Positions 51,179 through 61,286 of a stretch of 64,000 nt of DNA are shown piece by piece. Below the pieces are notes generated by a model. The model was not told the origin of the DNA. It did no database searches and saw only the letters and a list, made by a program, of their open reading frames with translations. Positions within the stretch are counted from its first letter, which is position 1. Each line of letters begins with the position of its first letter. The DNA lies in the NCBI RefSeq assembly GCF_004801375.1, contig NZ_SSNZ01000004.1, positions 147,219-211,218 of the forward strand, given 5' to 3'. Source of the DNA: Flavobacterium supellecticarium (GTDB taxonomy: Bacteria; Bacteroidota; Bacteroidia; Flavobacteriales; Flavobacteriaceae). The position numbers and the translations under genes are program-made.

Positions 51179-51735
51179 ATTCGGAAATAATTCAAAAGAA
51201 TATTGAAAAAGCAAAAGCCGGCGATCAGGTAGCTTTTACGTTTTTACTGGATTTTTTCTGGAATGAGATCTACGGATTTATGTTAAAACGTACGGAAAAC
51301 GAAACCGATACGGAAGACATCGCCATCGAAACGTTTGCCAAAGCTTTTGATAAAATCACCTCCTATAATCCTGAATTCGGATTTAATACCTGGTTGATTG
51401 CCATTGCCAAAAATGTACATATCGACATGCTGCGCAAAAAGAAATCGGCTTTATTTTTAGGTACCATCGACGAAGAAAATCAACAGGCCTATAATGTAAT
51501 CGACTCCACTCCTACTATTGAAGATGAGATTATTAAAGAGCAAAATCTGGCGCGGTTATTACAATACATTAAAGAATTAAAACCCGCTTATCAGGAAGTC
51601 ATTCAATTGCGGTATTTCCAGGAGATGACCTATCAGGAAATAGCCGATCAGTTGGAAGAACCGTTGAACAATGTAAAAATCAAATTGCTCCGGGCGAAAA
51701 AACTACTGGCGGAAATCATTCAGCAGAAAAAATAA
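51169..51735 (+). CDS. RNA polymerase sigma factor, ECF-type
   Basis: This sigma-70 family member has region 2 (about residues 22-95: ENETDTEDIAIETFAKAFDKI and FNTWLIAIAKNVHIDMLRKK) and region 4 (about 130-185: EVIQLRYFQEMTYQEIADQLEE). The start most like its relatives is the TTG at 51169 (LEINSEIIQKNIEKAKAGD). The ATG at 51088 would overlap the glycosyltransferase by 91 bases. No anti-sigma gene is next to it. It may be controlled by its pairing with the glycosyltransferase gene. Confidence 0.9.
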   Translation: MEINSEIIQKNIEKAKAGDQVAFTFLLDFFWNEIYGFMLKRTENETDTEDIAIETFAKAFDKITSYNPEFGFNTWLIAIAKNVHIDMLRKKKSALFLGTIDEENQQAYNVIDSTPTIEDEIIKEQNLARLLQYIKELKPAYQEVIQLRYFQEMTYQEIADQLEEPLNNVKIKLLRAKKLLAEIIQQKK

Positions 51736-51899
51736 TTTTAATTTTCGCAACCCAACCTCTAAAAAAACTTAAAATTCATTTACGAAATATCAAATAAGAA
51801 AAATATTTCTCACTTTATTAACATTTGAAATACTAATACTACAACAAATAACGTTATACAGGTATATACCACTATATTCTAACCTTAAACTACGTTATC

Positions 51900-52721
51900 A
51901 TGTCTAAATTAAACATCTACGAAACCAAATGGATCGATTTGGTTTTTGAAGGCCGTAACAAAGCGTACGGCGCCTATCAATTACGAGCCGAAAATCCAAA
52001 AACAACACTAAAAGCTTTGTGTGCTGGTGTTTTACTATTGAGTTCTGCTATTGCCGTTCCGATTATTGTGAATTCACTTAACAGTAGAAACGATATGGCG
52101 GATAACATTCCAAAAATATTCAACGATCCCATTGTTATTGTGGATCTTACACCAATACAACCAAAAAAAATAGAGGAACCGAAATTGGAAACAACACCTT
52201 CCGATCCGGTAAAAAAAATAAAATATGTTGGGTTTACACCGGTTGCCAAAAATCAGGCGACTCAGGAAGTTCCCACCAATGAGGAGTTAAAAAATGCCGC
52301 TATCAGTACTGAAAACAGTGAAGGAACCAGAACCACCACCAGTCTTAGTGTTGCTTCACAGCCAACCGGGAATGGAAACGGAACCGGAACGGAGGGTACA
52401 AACACGATCAACTCCACCTACGAGCTGGAAGCCTTACCACAATATCCGGGCGGAATCGACGCTTTTTTAGCCACCATTGGCAAACGTTTTAAAACGCCCG
52501 AAATGGACGAATTAAAAACCTTTAAAGTAATGGTGTATTTCGTCATCGAAAAAGACGGTAGCTTATCCAATATCCGGGTAACACGAGATCCGGGATATGG
52601 TTTGGGTAAAGAAGCTATTCGGGTGTTAAATTCCATGACTACCAAATGGACACCGGGCTACCGAAACGGTCAGCCGGCACGAACCGCTTATAATCTTCCG
52701 ATAACCGTGAATGTTAATTAA
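51900..52721 (+). CDS. energy transducer TonB
   Basis: One membrane helix (about residues 35-57) follows a conserved start, YETKWIDLVFEGRNKAYGAYQLR, typical of Bacteroidetes TonB-like proteins. A Pro/Glu/Thr linker is next, then the C-terminal domain with LPQYPGGIDAFLA and KDGSLSNIRVTRDPGYGLGKE. It should pass the proton motive force to outer-membrane receptors with ExbB-ExbD, which are not in the window. The start lies 164 bases after the sigma factor gene and is probably its own transcript. Confidence 0.9.
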   Translation: MSKLNIYETKWIDLVFEGRNKAYGAYQLRAENPKTTLKALCAGVLLLSSAIAVPIIVNSLNSRNDMADNIPKIFNDPIVIVDLTPIQPKKIEEPKLETTPSDPVKKIKYVGFTPVAKNQATQEVPTNEELKNAAISTENSEGTRTTTSLSVASQPTGNGNGTGTEGTNTINSTYELEALPQYPGGIDAFLATIGKRFKTPEMDELKTFKVMVYFVIEKDGSLSNIRVTRDPGYGLGKEAIRVLNSMTTKWTPGYRNGQPARTAYNLPITVNVN

Positions 52722-52755
52722 GAAGTAAGAGAAAAGAGAAAAGATGCTATATGTA

Positions 52756-52790
52756 AAAGCCTGTCCGATATACATCGGACAGGCTTTATT
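52756..52790. terminator. bidirectional terminator between tonB and nhaA
   Basis: AAAGCCTGTCCGAT and its exact complement form a 14-bp stem with an ATAC loop. Both convergent genes can end there. Confidence 0.85.
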
Positions 52791-52819
52791 GTATTGTTTT
52801 ACTGTAGGTAACGATATTT

Positions 52820-53974
52820 TTATACGACTTCTTTTTTAGAATCCAGTGAAAACTTCAGAAATACAAATCCGATAATTCCGGCCACCAGTGACGAAATCAG
52901 GATGGCAATTTTGGAAATCGTAATATCTTCAGCCTGCGATTTAAACGCCAGTAAGGTTATAAATATCGACATCGTAAAACCGATACCAGCGAGAAAACCG
53001 GTTGCCAGTATTTGTTTCCATTTTAAATCGTCCGGTAGTTTACAAATCCCGACAGCTACTACCGCAAAACTGAATAAAAATATTCCCAGTGGTTTTCCGA
53101 TTACCAATCCCAGGAAAATCCCGATACTGTTTTCGTGTACCAATCCTTCCACCCAATCGTTTCCGATTACAATGGCCGTATTGGCCAAAGCAAACAACGG
53201 CAGTATAAAAAACGCTACCGGTTTATGTAAAGCATGTTGCATTTTATAGGAAATTGTTTTTTTACCGCCATCACCAAAAGGCACCACAAAAGCCAGTAAC
53301 ACACCGGTTATTGTGGCGTGAATTCCGGAATTGAGCATAAAATACCACATCAACACACCTCCTAAAAGATACGGAAACGGATTATTCACTTTTAAACGAT
53401 TAAAGACAAACAGCACCGCCATGATACCCAATGCAATTCCTAAATTCAGCAATGATAAATGATCGGTATAAAAAATAGCGATTACCAAAATGGCGCCCAA
53501 ATCGTCGATTACAGCTAAGGCCGTCAGAAATACTTTTAGCGACAACGGCACCCGACTCCCCAACAGCGACAATACCCCTAACGCAAAAGCAATATCGGTA
53601 GCCATTGGAATTCCGGCACCCGCCTGTGTTGGCGTACCGTGATTAAAAATCATATAAATCGCCGCAGGAACCACCATACCGCCCATAGCGGCAAAAATGG
53701 GTAACATTGCATTTTTGATATTCGAAAGTTCTCCTTTGTATATTTCCCGTTCCAACTCCAGTCCGATCAGAAAAAAGAAGATCGTCATCAAACCATCATT
53801 TATCCAATGTTCAAACGAATGTGATCCCAATTCGAAATGCCAGATACTCTGATAAAATTCCTGTAATCCGGAATTGGCCAGTAGTAGCGAAATCAGGGTA
53901 CAAAAGATCAAAACAATCCCGGAAGATTTTTCGTTATCAAAAAACTCGGTAAACAATTTGGTAGTTTTCATCAT
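52820..53974 (-). CDS. nhaA: Na+/H+ antiporter NhaA
   Basis: This 384-residue membrane protein has about eleven helices. The ion-binding pair lies in ALAVIDDLGAILVI, preceded by GIPMATDIAFALGVLSLLG, which is the NhaA signature. It exports sodium in exchange for protons and helps in alkaline or salty conditions. The start is the first of two ATGs after an AT-rich leader. The region 53975-54142 between it and lipA holds only the lipA promoter box. Confidence 0.95.
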   Translation of the reverse strand: MMKTTKLFTEFFDNEKSSGIVLIFCTLISLLLANSGLQEFYQSIWHFELGSHSFEHWINDGLMTIFFFLIGLELEREIYKGELSNIKNAMLPIFAAMGGMVVPAAIYMIFNHGTPTQAGAGIPMATDIAFALGVLSLLGSRVPLSLKVFLTALAVIDDLGAILVIAIFYTDHLSLLNLGIALGIMAVLFVFNRLKVNNPFPYLLGGVLMWYFMLNSGIHATITGVLLAFVVPFGDGGKKTISYKMQHALHKPVAFFILPLFALANTAIVIGNDWVEGLVHENSIGIFLGLVIGKPLGIFLFSFAVVAVGICKLPDDLKWKQILATGFLAGIGFTMSIFITLLAFKSQAEDITISKIAILISSLVAGIIGFVFLKFSLDSKKEVV

Positions 53975-54115
53975 GCTTAGAATAAATTAAACGGCTTTTT
54001 ATCGATAATTACAAAGATACAATTTTTAAAATAAAGCCATTTTCGGACAATTTCCTGATCGGTATTGTCTATTAAAAATGCGTTAAACGGACTATTACAA
54101 ATAAACAACATTACG

Positions 54116-54123
54116 TATCTTTG
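54116..54123 (+). promoter_or_regulatory. -7 box of lipA
   Basis: TATCTTTG matches TAnnTTTG and lies 19 bases before the ATG at 54143. It also shows that the reading from 54065 is not the start. Confidence 0.6.
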
Positions 54124-54142
54124 CACTTCAAAATTATCAGTA

Positions 54143-55015
54143 ATGGAAACTGTTTTAGACACGAATATCCTTCCGACCGGAAAACCAAAATGGTTACGCG
54201 TAAAGCTACCGACCGGAAAAAAATATACCGAATTAAGAGGCCTGGTAGACAAATACAAGTTAAATACAATTTGTACATCGGGAAGTTGTCCGAACATGGG
54301 TGAATGTTGGGGAGAAGGAACCGCAACTTTTATGATACTGGGGAATACCTGTACGCGTTCATGCGGATTTTGTGGTGTAAAAACCGGGCGTCCGGAAACG
54401 GTTGACTGGGACGAACCGGAAAAAGTCGCGCGTTCGATCAAATTAATGAATATTAAACACGCAGTAATTACCAGCGTAGATCGTGACGATATTAAAGATG
54501 GTGGTTCCATTATCTGGAAAGAAACCGTAAAAGCCATCCGTAGAATGAACCCGGAAACTACTTTAGAGACCCTTATCCCGGATTTTCAGGGTATGGAACG
54601 TAATATCGATCGTATTGTAGAAGCCAATCCGGAAGTGGTATCTCACAATATGGAAACCGTTCGCCGTCTGACCCGTGAGGTTCGGATTCAGGCGAAATAC
54701 GATCGTAGCCTTGCCGTACTGAAATATTTAAAAGATCAGGGCATCCGTCGTACCAAATCCGGTATTATGTTAGGTTTGGGCGAAACGGAAGAAGAAGTTA
54801 TTCAGACAATGAAAGACTTACGCGAGGCGAATGTAGACATTGTAACCATCGGGCAATACCTGCAACCGAGTAAAAAACATTTACCGGTAAAAGAATTTAT
54901 CACACCGGAACAATTTGCCAAATATGAGACCATCGGTAAAGAACTTGGATTCCGCCATGTAGAAAGCGGTGCTTTGGTACGTTCGTCCTACCATGCTCAA
55001 AAACACATTTTATAA
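54143..55015 (+). CDS. lipA: lipoyl synthase
   Basis: LipA inserts sulfur into octanoyl groups on lipoyl domains. The auxiliary cluster cysteines are in [13 protein letters not shown], and the radical-SAM cysteines in [10 protein letters not shown]. The following [16 protein letters not shown] and [13 protein letters not shown] are family features. The ATG at 54143 gives 290 residues, the normal size. The gap to gap is 31 bases, so the two may be cotranscribed. Confidence 0.96.
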   Translation: METVLDTNILPTGKPKWLRVKLPTGKKYTELRGLVDKYKLNTICTSGSCPNMGECWGEGTATFMILGNTCTRSCGFCGVKTGRPETVDWDEPEKVARSIKLMNIKHAVITSVDRDDIKDGGSIIWKETVKAIRRMNPETTLETLIPDFQGMERNIDRIVEANPEVVSHNMETVRRLTREVRIQAKYDRSLAVLKYLKDQGIRRTKSGIMLGLGETEEEVIQTMKDLREANVDIVTIGQYLQPSKKHLPVKEFITPEQFAKYETIGKELGFRHVESGALVRSSYHAQKHIL

Positions 55016-55046
55016 ATACGGTCAACCCACAATATACGGACACTCA

Positions 55047-56051
55047 ATGAATCCAAAAATTAAAATTGCCATTAATGGTTTTGGCAGAATCGGGCGTAAT
55101 CTGTTCCGATTATTGTTAAACCATCCTGCCATAGAAGTCGTAGCGATTAACGATATTGCCGACAACAGGACGATGGCACATTTGATCAAATATGACAGTA
55201 TACATGGCGTACTTCCCAATACGGTTACGTTTGATGAAACGTCCATTAGTATCGATGGCAAAGCTTTTCCATTTTTCCACGAAAAAGAAATTTCGAAATT
55301 AAACTGGAAACCGCTGGATGTGGATATTGTGGTAGAAGCTACCGGAAAATTCAAAACCTATCCGTTGGCCGAAGCGCATATTACGTCGGGCGCCAAAAAG
55401 GTGATTCTTTCGGCTCCGGCTGAAGACGATACCATCAAAACTGTAGTATTGGGTGTAAACGACTTTATTCTGGACGGTACCGAACGTATTATTTCCAATG
55501 CCAGCTGTACGACGAACAACGCTGCCCCGATGATCAAGGTGATTCAGGAATTATGTGGAATCGAACAAGCCTATATTACGACAGTACACTCCTATACGAC
55601 CGATCAGAGTCTGCATGACCAACCGCACAAAGACTTGCGAAGAGCCCGAGGCGCGGCACAATCGATCGTACCTACTACGACCGGTGCGGCAAAAGCTTTA
55701 ACTAAAATTTTCCCGGAACTGGATGGAAAAATGGGTGGTTGTGGTATACGCGTACCGGTTCCCGATGGTTCGCTAACCGACATTACCTTTAACGTAAAAC
55801 GTCAGGTAAGCATCGAAGAAATCAACGAAGCATTCCGAAAAGCATCCGAAACCACTTTAAAAGGTACATTATCGTATACCGAAGATCCTATCGTTTCGGT
55901 AGACATTATTGGTAATCCGACCTCCTGTTTATTTGATGCACAGCTAACTTCGGTAATCGATAAAATGGTAAAAGTAGTAGGCTGGTATGACAATGAAATT
56001 GGTTATTCATCCCGAATAATAGATTTGATCACACATACATATGCCAAATAA
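55047..56051 (+). CDS. gap: glyceraldehyde-3-phosphate dehydrogenase
   Basis: This glycolytic enzyme has the Rossmann start IKIAINGFGRIGRNLFRLL, the catalytic cysteine in SNASCTTNNAAPM, and the paired histidine in VHSYTTDQSLHD. The ATG at 55047 gives the family start and 334 residues. The reading from 54969 runs inside lipA. The sequence lies between lipA and the hybrid kinase, with 31 and 35 bases of spacing. Confidence 0.95.
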   Translation: MNPKIKIAINGFGRIGRNLFRLLLNHPAIEVVAINDIADNRTMAHLIKYDSIHGVLPNTVTFDETSISIDGKAFPFFHEKEISKLNWKPLDVDIVVEATGKFKTYPLAEAHITSGAKKVILSAPAEDDTIKTVVLGVNDFILDGTERIISNASCTTNNAAPMIKVIQELCGIEQAYITTVHSYTTDQSLHDQPHKDLRRARGAAQSIVPTTTGAAKALTKIFPELDGKMGGCGIRVPVPDGSLTDITFNVKRQVSIEEINEAFRKASETTLKGTLSYTEDPIVSVDIIGNPTSCLFDAQLTSVIDKMVKVVGWYDNEIGYSSRIIDLITHTYAK

Positions 56052-56086
56052 TTAACTATATTTATACGGATTTTTTAAACAAAGAA

Positions 56087-58279
56087 ATGAAGTATATCCT
56101 GCTTTTATTATTTTTTATAGGAATTCCCTGTTTTTCTCAGGAAAAAAACACCCCAATAAAAGTTGATAGCATTACCTATTATCTGGAGTTGTCTAATTTT
56201 CATAAAAACAATTACACCTATAATAAGGCATTAGAATTTGGTAAAAAAGCGGTTAATTATGCCACCCGAAACAATCTGGAAAAAGGTCTGGCCGACACCT
56301 ATCTGGCCATTGGTGGCATTTACTATCAGTTAAAAAAGACGGATGACGCAATCGAAAACTTTATTCGAAGTCTGGCAATTTACAACAATTTAAAACCATC
56401 GTCCAACATTGCATTTTGTTATTACAACCTGGGATTGTGCTATCTGGACAAAAACAGTTTTGCGATTGCAGAAAATTATTTTGACAAAGCCATTTCCATT
56501 TACGAACAAATACAAATTCCCGACGCAATTGAGTTGATCAACCTGCAAAAAGGAATCATTTATAAAAAAAAGGGGAATATCAACCTGGCCACTGCCCTGT
56601 TCAAAAACATCATTTCCAAAAACAATATCGACAATCTTTTTGAAACAAAAGCTGAAGCCTATTATCAGCTGGCGGAAATCAACGAGCGGAACAACCCTAA
56701 AAAAGCCATCGATTATCTGGAAAAAGCCAATGCACTCACCAGCAATAATAATATTTCCCAAAAGCTGAAAATCATTCGCAAAATCAGTACGCTTTACAAT
56801 AAAACCAACAGTGTCAACCAGTCCTTCTATTACCTGAAACGTTATGTTCATCTGAAAGATTCCCTTTCGGCAATTAACAACGACAGTATCGGTGAAGCCG
56901 CATTCGAACGCTATATTGCCAACGAGCAGCTGAAAACCATAGAAAAAATGGACAAGGAAAACAAGGAACAGGAAAAATCGATTAAGTTTTCCAAGTTAAT
57001 CAGTATTCTAAGTATTGCGCTGATTTCCATTTTATCATTACTCAGTCTTTCGCTTTATAAAAACAACATCATCCGGAAGAAAACCAACCAGCTTTTAAAA
57101 GAGAAAAATCTGGAACTGGAAGTTCAGAAAGAACGTGCCGAGCGAGCCTCCAAAGCACGTTCCGAATTCCTGTCGACCGTGAGTCATGAGTTGCGCACGC
57201 CATTGAATGCGATCAACGGAATTACGCATATTCTATTGGAAGACAAACCAAAGGAAAGTCAGCTGACCTACCTGAATTCCTTGAAATTTTCCGGAAACTA
57301 CCTGTCAACTTTTATCAACGATATCCTCGAAATCAACCGGGTAGAATCGAATGCTCTGGAAGTAGAACATATTAATTTTAACATCCGGGAATTGTTCCAG
57401 AACATCATGGATTCGTTTGTCGAGATCGCCAACAACAACAATGTCATTTGCCGACTTAACATCGAAGAAACCGTTCCGAGCTTCCTGATTGGTGATCCAA
57501 CCAAGCTCTCACAAATATTGATCAACCTTATAAACAACTCGCTGAAGTTTACCAAAGACGGCGATGTTTGGGTTAATGTATTTCAAACGGGTAAAGACGG
57601 CAACTGTGTCGATCTGCATTTTGAAATTATCGATACGGGAATTGGAATCTTAAAAGAAAAACAGGAAACTATTTTCGACAGTTTTACACAAGGTTCGGTA
57701 GAGATTAACCGTAAATACGGCGGAACCGGATTAGGACTATCCATTGTTCGACGACTGGTTGAAATATTAGGCGGAAAAATTCACCTGGAAAGCGAACTGG
57801 ACAAAGGTGCCAAATTCTATTTTGACCTGGCGTTCCCTATTGGCGAAGAAATTAAAGTGGAAAAGAAAACCGGATTGGGCTATGATGAACAATGGCTAAT
57901 TGGCAGAAAAATCCTTTTGGTTGAAGACAACAAAATCAATCAGATGATCACTAAAAAAATGCTTGAACGTAAACAGATGGTTTGTACGATCATCGAAAAC
58001 GGAGAAGACGCGATTGAACATTTGGAAAAACACCGAAACGAATACGATCTGGTATTAATGGATGTACATCTTCCGGGTATTAACGGAACGATTGCCACCG
58101 AAGAAATTCGCAAGTTCGATATGCAAACCCCGATCATTGCCTTAACAGCTATTTCACTCGATGAAAATCGCGAAATGCTACTTTCATATGGTATGAATGA
58201 GGTGATCACAAAACCCTTCGATCCGGAAAAGTTTTACGAGATTATTGCGACCACCATCATTTCAAGAAACGGCAATTAA
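56087..58279 (+). CDS. TPR hybrid histidine kinase
   Basis: A signal sequence (residues 1-18) precedes TPR-like repeats (about 30-275), such as LADTYLAIGGIYYQLKKTDD and CYYNLGLCYLDKNSFAIAE. A membrane helix (about 305-325) and a coiled coil lead to the kinase, with H367 in VSHELRTPLNAI, then LINLINNSLKFTKDGD and GTGLGLSIVRRLVE. The receiver (about 610-725) has D659 in LMDVHLPG. TPR-sensor hybrids of this form are common in Bacteroidetes. The ligand and target are unknown. Its stop overlaps the convergent purine phosphorylase gene by four bases. Confidence 0.9.
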   Translation: MKYILLLLFFIGIPCFSQEKNTPIKVDSITYYLELSNFHKNNYTYNKALEFGKKAVNYATRNNLEKGLADTYLAIGGIYYQLKKTDDAIENFIRSLAIYNNLKPSSNIAFCYYNLGLCYLDKNSFAIAENYFDKAISIYEQIQIPDAIELINLQKGIIYKKKGNINLATALFKNIISKNNIDNLFETKAEAYYQLAEINERNNPKKAIDYLEKANALTSNNNISQKLKIIRKISTLYNKTNSVNQSFYYLKRYVHLKDSLSAINNDSIGEAAFERYIANEQLKTIEKMDKENKEQEKSIKFSKLISILSIALISILSLLSLSLYKNNIIRKKTNQLLKEKNLELEVQKERAERASKARSEFLSTVSHELRTPLNAINGITHILLEDKPKESQLTYLNSLKFSGNYLSTFINDILEINRVESNALEVEHINFNIRELFQNIMDSFVEIANNNNVICRLNIEETVPSFLIGDPTKLSQILINLINNSLKFTKDGDVWVNVFQTGKDGNCVDLHFEIIDTGIGILKEKQETIFDSFTQGSVEINRKYGGTGLGLSIVRRLVEILGGKIHLESELDKGAKFYFDLAFPIGEEIKVEKKTGLGYDEQWLIGRKILLVEDNKINQMITKKMLERKQMVCTIIENGEDAIEHLEKHRNEYDLVLMDVHLPGINGTIATEEIRKFDMQTPIIALTAISLDENREMLLSYGMNEVITKPFDPEKFYEIIATTIISRNGN

Positions 58280-59088
58280 TAGGCCGTTATCAGATTTTGG
58301 ATTAGATTTCGAACATGCGGTTCAGCTGCCTGCGCTGCTTCCAACACTTCATCATGTGTAATGGTATCGATACTGTGTTCATCGCCCATATCGGTAATTA
58401 CCGAAATGCCAAAACACTCCATATTCATATGCCGTGCCACGATCACTTCCGGTACTGTTGACATTCCAACACAATCGCCGCCAACGGTTTTTACCATACG
58501 GTATTCGGCCAGTGTTTCGAAAGTTGGCCCTTGTAAGCCAAGATACACACCGTCCAGCACTTCAATTTCTAAAGTTGCGGCCAGTTCTTTTGCTTTGGCG
58601 ATCATCTTACGGCTATACGGTTCGCTCATATTTACAAAACGCGGTCCGAAACGCTCGTCATTTTTTCCGCGCAGCGGATGTTCCGGCATCATATTGATAT
58701 GATCTTTAATAATCACGATCGATCCTACTTTATAGTCCGGATTAACACCACCCGAAGCATTCGAAACGATTAATTTTTCCACTCCTAAATATTTCATCAC
58801 ACGAACCGGAAAGGTTACCTCTTTCATCGAATAACCTTCGTAAAAGTGAAAACGGCCTTGCATGGCTACCACTTTTTTAGTTCCGATAGTTCCGAAAACC
58901 AAAGCACCTTTATGCCCCTGAACGGTCGATACCGGAAAATTTGGAATCTCGTTATACGGTAAGATAAATTCAATTGTAATATCATTAGTGAATCCTCCCA
59001 GGCCGGAGCCTAAAATCACACCATATTCCGGAGTAAAATTTGTTTTTTCTTTAATGTAACTAACTGTTTCTTGTACTTGCTCCCACAT
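58276..59088 (-). CDS. purine-nucleoside phosphorylase
   Basis: The enzyme splits inosine or guanosine with phosphate to give base and ribose-1-phosphate. The PNP/MTAP family start VILGSGLGGF, VQGHKGALVFG, SNASGGVNPDYKVGSI and VGMSTVPEVIVARHM are present, which is the trimeric inosine/guanosine type. The length of 270 residues is normal. Its start lies inside the end of lpxK, a 29-base overlap that suggests coupling. Confidence 0.93.
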   Translation of the reverse strand: MWEQVQETVSYIKEKTNFTPEYGVILGSGLGGFTNDITIEFILPYNEIPNFPVSTVQGHKGALVFGTIGTKKVVAMQGRFHFYEGYSMKEVTFPVRVMKYLGVEKLIVSNASGGVNPDYKVGSIVIIKDHINMMPEHPLRGKNDERFGPRFVNMSEPYSRKMIAKAKELAATLEIEVLDGVYLGLQGPTFETLAEYRMVKTVGGDCVGMSTVPEVIVARHMNMECFGISVITDMGDEHSIDTITHDEVLEAAQAAEPHVRNLIQNLITAY

Positions 59089-60082
59089 AATCTAAAATAG
59101 TTTTATCAAAATCGTTTTCATTATTTAAAAATGCGCTAACGATGGGCAGGTAAAACAATTGCTCCGATGGCAATTTCCCTTCCAGTCGCACATAATCTTT
59201 TTCTGTTGTAATAATTTTTCTGGTTCCGGCTTTTTCCAGAATCGCAGCAATATCCTTGTCCGTAAAATGATGATGATCCGGAAAGGTCATACAATTGGAC
59301 GCCTTTACTTTTAGGTGATCAAAAAAGGGTTGGGGTTTTGCAATTCCGGCTACCAGAAACAGGTTTTCCGGATCCAGGTCGGTAACTTTTAATATTGTTC
59401 TTTCCGAATAGACACTGTCGTCGTATTTAATATAGGTAAAAAACAACTGTTGGCAGGACTTGAGTTTTAGTCGTCCTTTTATTTCATTTTGCTGAATCTG
59501 TGTTAACGATGGTGGACATTTGGTTACCACAATAATCGCAGCACGCGCTACACCATCCCGGCTTTCCCTTAAATTTCCGGCCGGCAGGATCAGATCATCA
59601 ATATACAAATCGTTATAGGCGGTTAGCAAGATATAAAATCCGGCTTTTACTTTACGGTGTTGGTAGGCATCATCCAGCAAAATCACTTCCGGTTTTACCA
59701 ATTCCAGTAATTGCGTAATTCCGTTGGTTCGATTGGCATCAACCGCTACGTTTATATTCGGAAACTTTTTATAAAACTGATACGGTTCGTCTCCCAATAT
59801 TTCCGCAGTAGCTGTGGTATCGGCCAAAACAAAACCTTCCGATTTACGTTTATAACCTCTGCTCAAAGTAGCTACTTTATAGGTACCGGACAACAATCGG
59901 ATCAAATATTCGATTTGTGGTGTTTTACCGGTTCCACCAACACTAAGATTTCCAACGGCAATTACAGGTGTATTGAAAAAACTGGATTTTAGTATGTCTT
60001 TGTCATACAAAAAATTACGAACCCCGGTAACGCATCCGTAAAGGATGGAAAAAGGAAAAAGTATTTTTCGCAAAAAATTCAT
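59060..60082 (-). CDS. lpxK: tetraacyldisaccharide 4'-kinase
   Basis: LpxK phosphorylates the 4' position of the lipid A disaccharide. The kinase motif is GNLSVGGTGKTPQIEYL, with the P-loop at about residues 47-54. DDAYQHRKVKA is the conserved DD-box, and FPDHHHFTDKDI and ITTEKDYVRL are further motifs. It has a membrane-facing N-terminus. The presence of lpxK fits a lipid-A-bearing outer membrane. It ends inside the purine phosphorylase gene by a 29-base overlap. Confidence 0.94.
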   Translation of the reverse strand: MNFLRKILFPFSILYGCVTGVRNFLYDKDILKSSFFNTPVIAVGNLSVGGTGKTPQIEYLIRLLSGTYKVATLSRGYKRKSEGFVLADTTATAEILGDEPYQFYKKFPNINVAVDANRTNGITQLLELVKPEVILLDDAYQHRKVKAGFYILLTAYNDLYIDDLILPAGNLRESRDGVARAAIIVVTKCPPSLTQIQQNEIKGRLKLKSCQQLFFTYIKYDDSVYSERTILKVTDLDPENLFLVAGIAKPQPFFDHLKVKASNCMTFPDHHHFTDKDIAAILEKAGTRKIITTEKDYVRLEGKLPSEQLFYLPIVSAFLNNENDFDKTILDYVGASTRNS

Positions 60083-60103
60083 AGTACGAAAGTAGCTATT
60101 TTT

Positions 60104-60111
60104 TATCTTTG
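60104..60111 (+). promoter_or_regulatory. -7 box of the Nif3-like gene
   Basis: TATCTTTG matches TAnnTTTG and is 77 bases before the ATG at 60189, in the divergent gap from lpxK. Confidence 0.5.
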
Positions 60112-60188
60112 AAAATAACTTTTACCGTAAAGTTTAGCCGGTTTGGGCTTAAAACTAACGGTTCCATCCGCAAAATAAAACCGTTCTG

Positions 60189-61283
60189 ATGAAAATAAAA
60201 GCAATACTCGACGTACTGGAAGAAATGGCGCCACTGGCCTATGCCGAAGACTTTGACAATGTGGGCTTACTCGTTGGCGATACCAATACCACTGCAACCG
60301 GTGTACTCGTTTGCCACGACGCACTGGAAAATGTAATCGACGAAGCCATCCGACGCGAATGCAATCTTATTGTTTGCTTCCATCCGATTTTATTTTCGGG
60401 TCTGAAAAAGATTACCGGAAAAAATTATGTCGAGCGTTCTGTTTTAAAAGCTATCAAAAATGATATTGCAATCTATGCCGTTCATACTGCGCTGGACAAC
60501 CATCAGCAAGGCGTAAATAAAATCTTTTGTGATGCACTCGGACTTACCAACACCCGTGTATTGATTCCAAAAGCTAATTTTATCCAAAAACTGGTTACCT
60601 ATACGATTCCGGAAAACGCGACAACACTTCGCAACGCGCTTTTTGAAGCCGGAGCCGGAAAGATTGGAAATTACGAAGACTGTGGTTTTACGTCACAGGG
60701 AATGGGTTCTTATATGGGTAACGAAAACAGCAATCCGGAAATCGGTGAGCGTTTTGAATTTGTAGAAGCAACCGAGATCAAAATCGAGGTAACCTTTGAA
60801 AAACACCTTCAGAGCAAAATTTTAAAAGCCTTATTCCAAAACCACGTTTACGAAGAAGTTGCCTATGAAATTTATGCGTTGCAAAATGCACATCAGAACA
60901 TTGGCCTGGGAATGACCGGCAAACTGGAAAATCCGATGGATGAATCCGAATTCCTGCAACTGGTAAAAGACAAAATGCAAGCCGACGGTATCCGACATAG
61001 CGCCTTTACCGGTAAAAAAATACAAAAAGTAGCGGTATTGGGCGGATCGGGAAGTTTTGCGATTGGAAATGCTATTTCGGCTCAGGCAGATGCTTTTATC
61101 ACAGCTGATTTGAAATATCATCAGTTTTATGAAGCCGAAAACAAGCTACTTTTAGCCGATATTGGGCATTTTGAAAGTGAAAGGTATACAAAAAACTATA
61201 TAGTTGATTATCTTACGAAAAAAATTCCTAATTTTGCAATCATTTTATCGGAAGAAAATACAAATCCAGTTAAGTACTTTTAA
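60189..61283 (+). CDS. Nif3-like dinuclear metal center protein
   Basis: This 364-residue protein is a Nif3/DUF34 member, which binds two metal ions in a hexamer. The N-terminal half has YAEDFDNVGLLVGD and VVCFHPILFSG, and the C-terminal part contains AFITADLKYHQFYEAE and DIGHFESE, the metal-ligand histidines and glutamates. The middle domain (about residues 125-230) is the PII-like insert. Its enzymatic role is not established. It lies three bases before the zinc-ribbon-like gene. Confidence 0.92.
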   Translation: MKIKAILDVLEEMAPLAYAEDFDNVGLLVGDTNTTATGVLVCHDALENVIDEAIRRECNLIVCFHPILFSGLKKITGKNYVERSVLKAIKNDIAIYAVHTALDNHQQGVNKIFCDALGLTNTRVLIPKANFIQKLVTYTIPENATTLRNALFEAGAGKIGNYEDCGFTSQGMGSYMGNENSNPEIGERFEFVEATEIKIEVTFEKHLQSKILKALFQNHVYEEVAYEIYALQNAHQNIGLGMTGKLENPMDESEFLQLVKDKMQADGIRHSAFTGKKIQKVAVLGGSGSFAIGNAISAQADAFITADLKYHQFYEAENKLLLADIGHFESERYTKNYIVDYLTKKIPNFAIILSEENTNPVKYF

Positions 61284-61286
61284 AAT

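Noticed and set aside
54065..54142. Longer start of lipA
   Set aside because: The -7 box at 54116-54123 lies inside it, and the ATG at 54143 gives the normal protein.
54969..55046. Longer start of gap within lipA
   Set aside because: The ATG at 55047 gives the family start. The extra residues come from antiphase reading of lipA.
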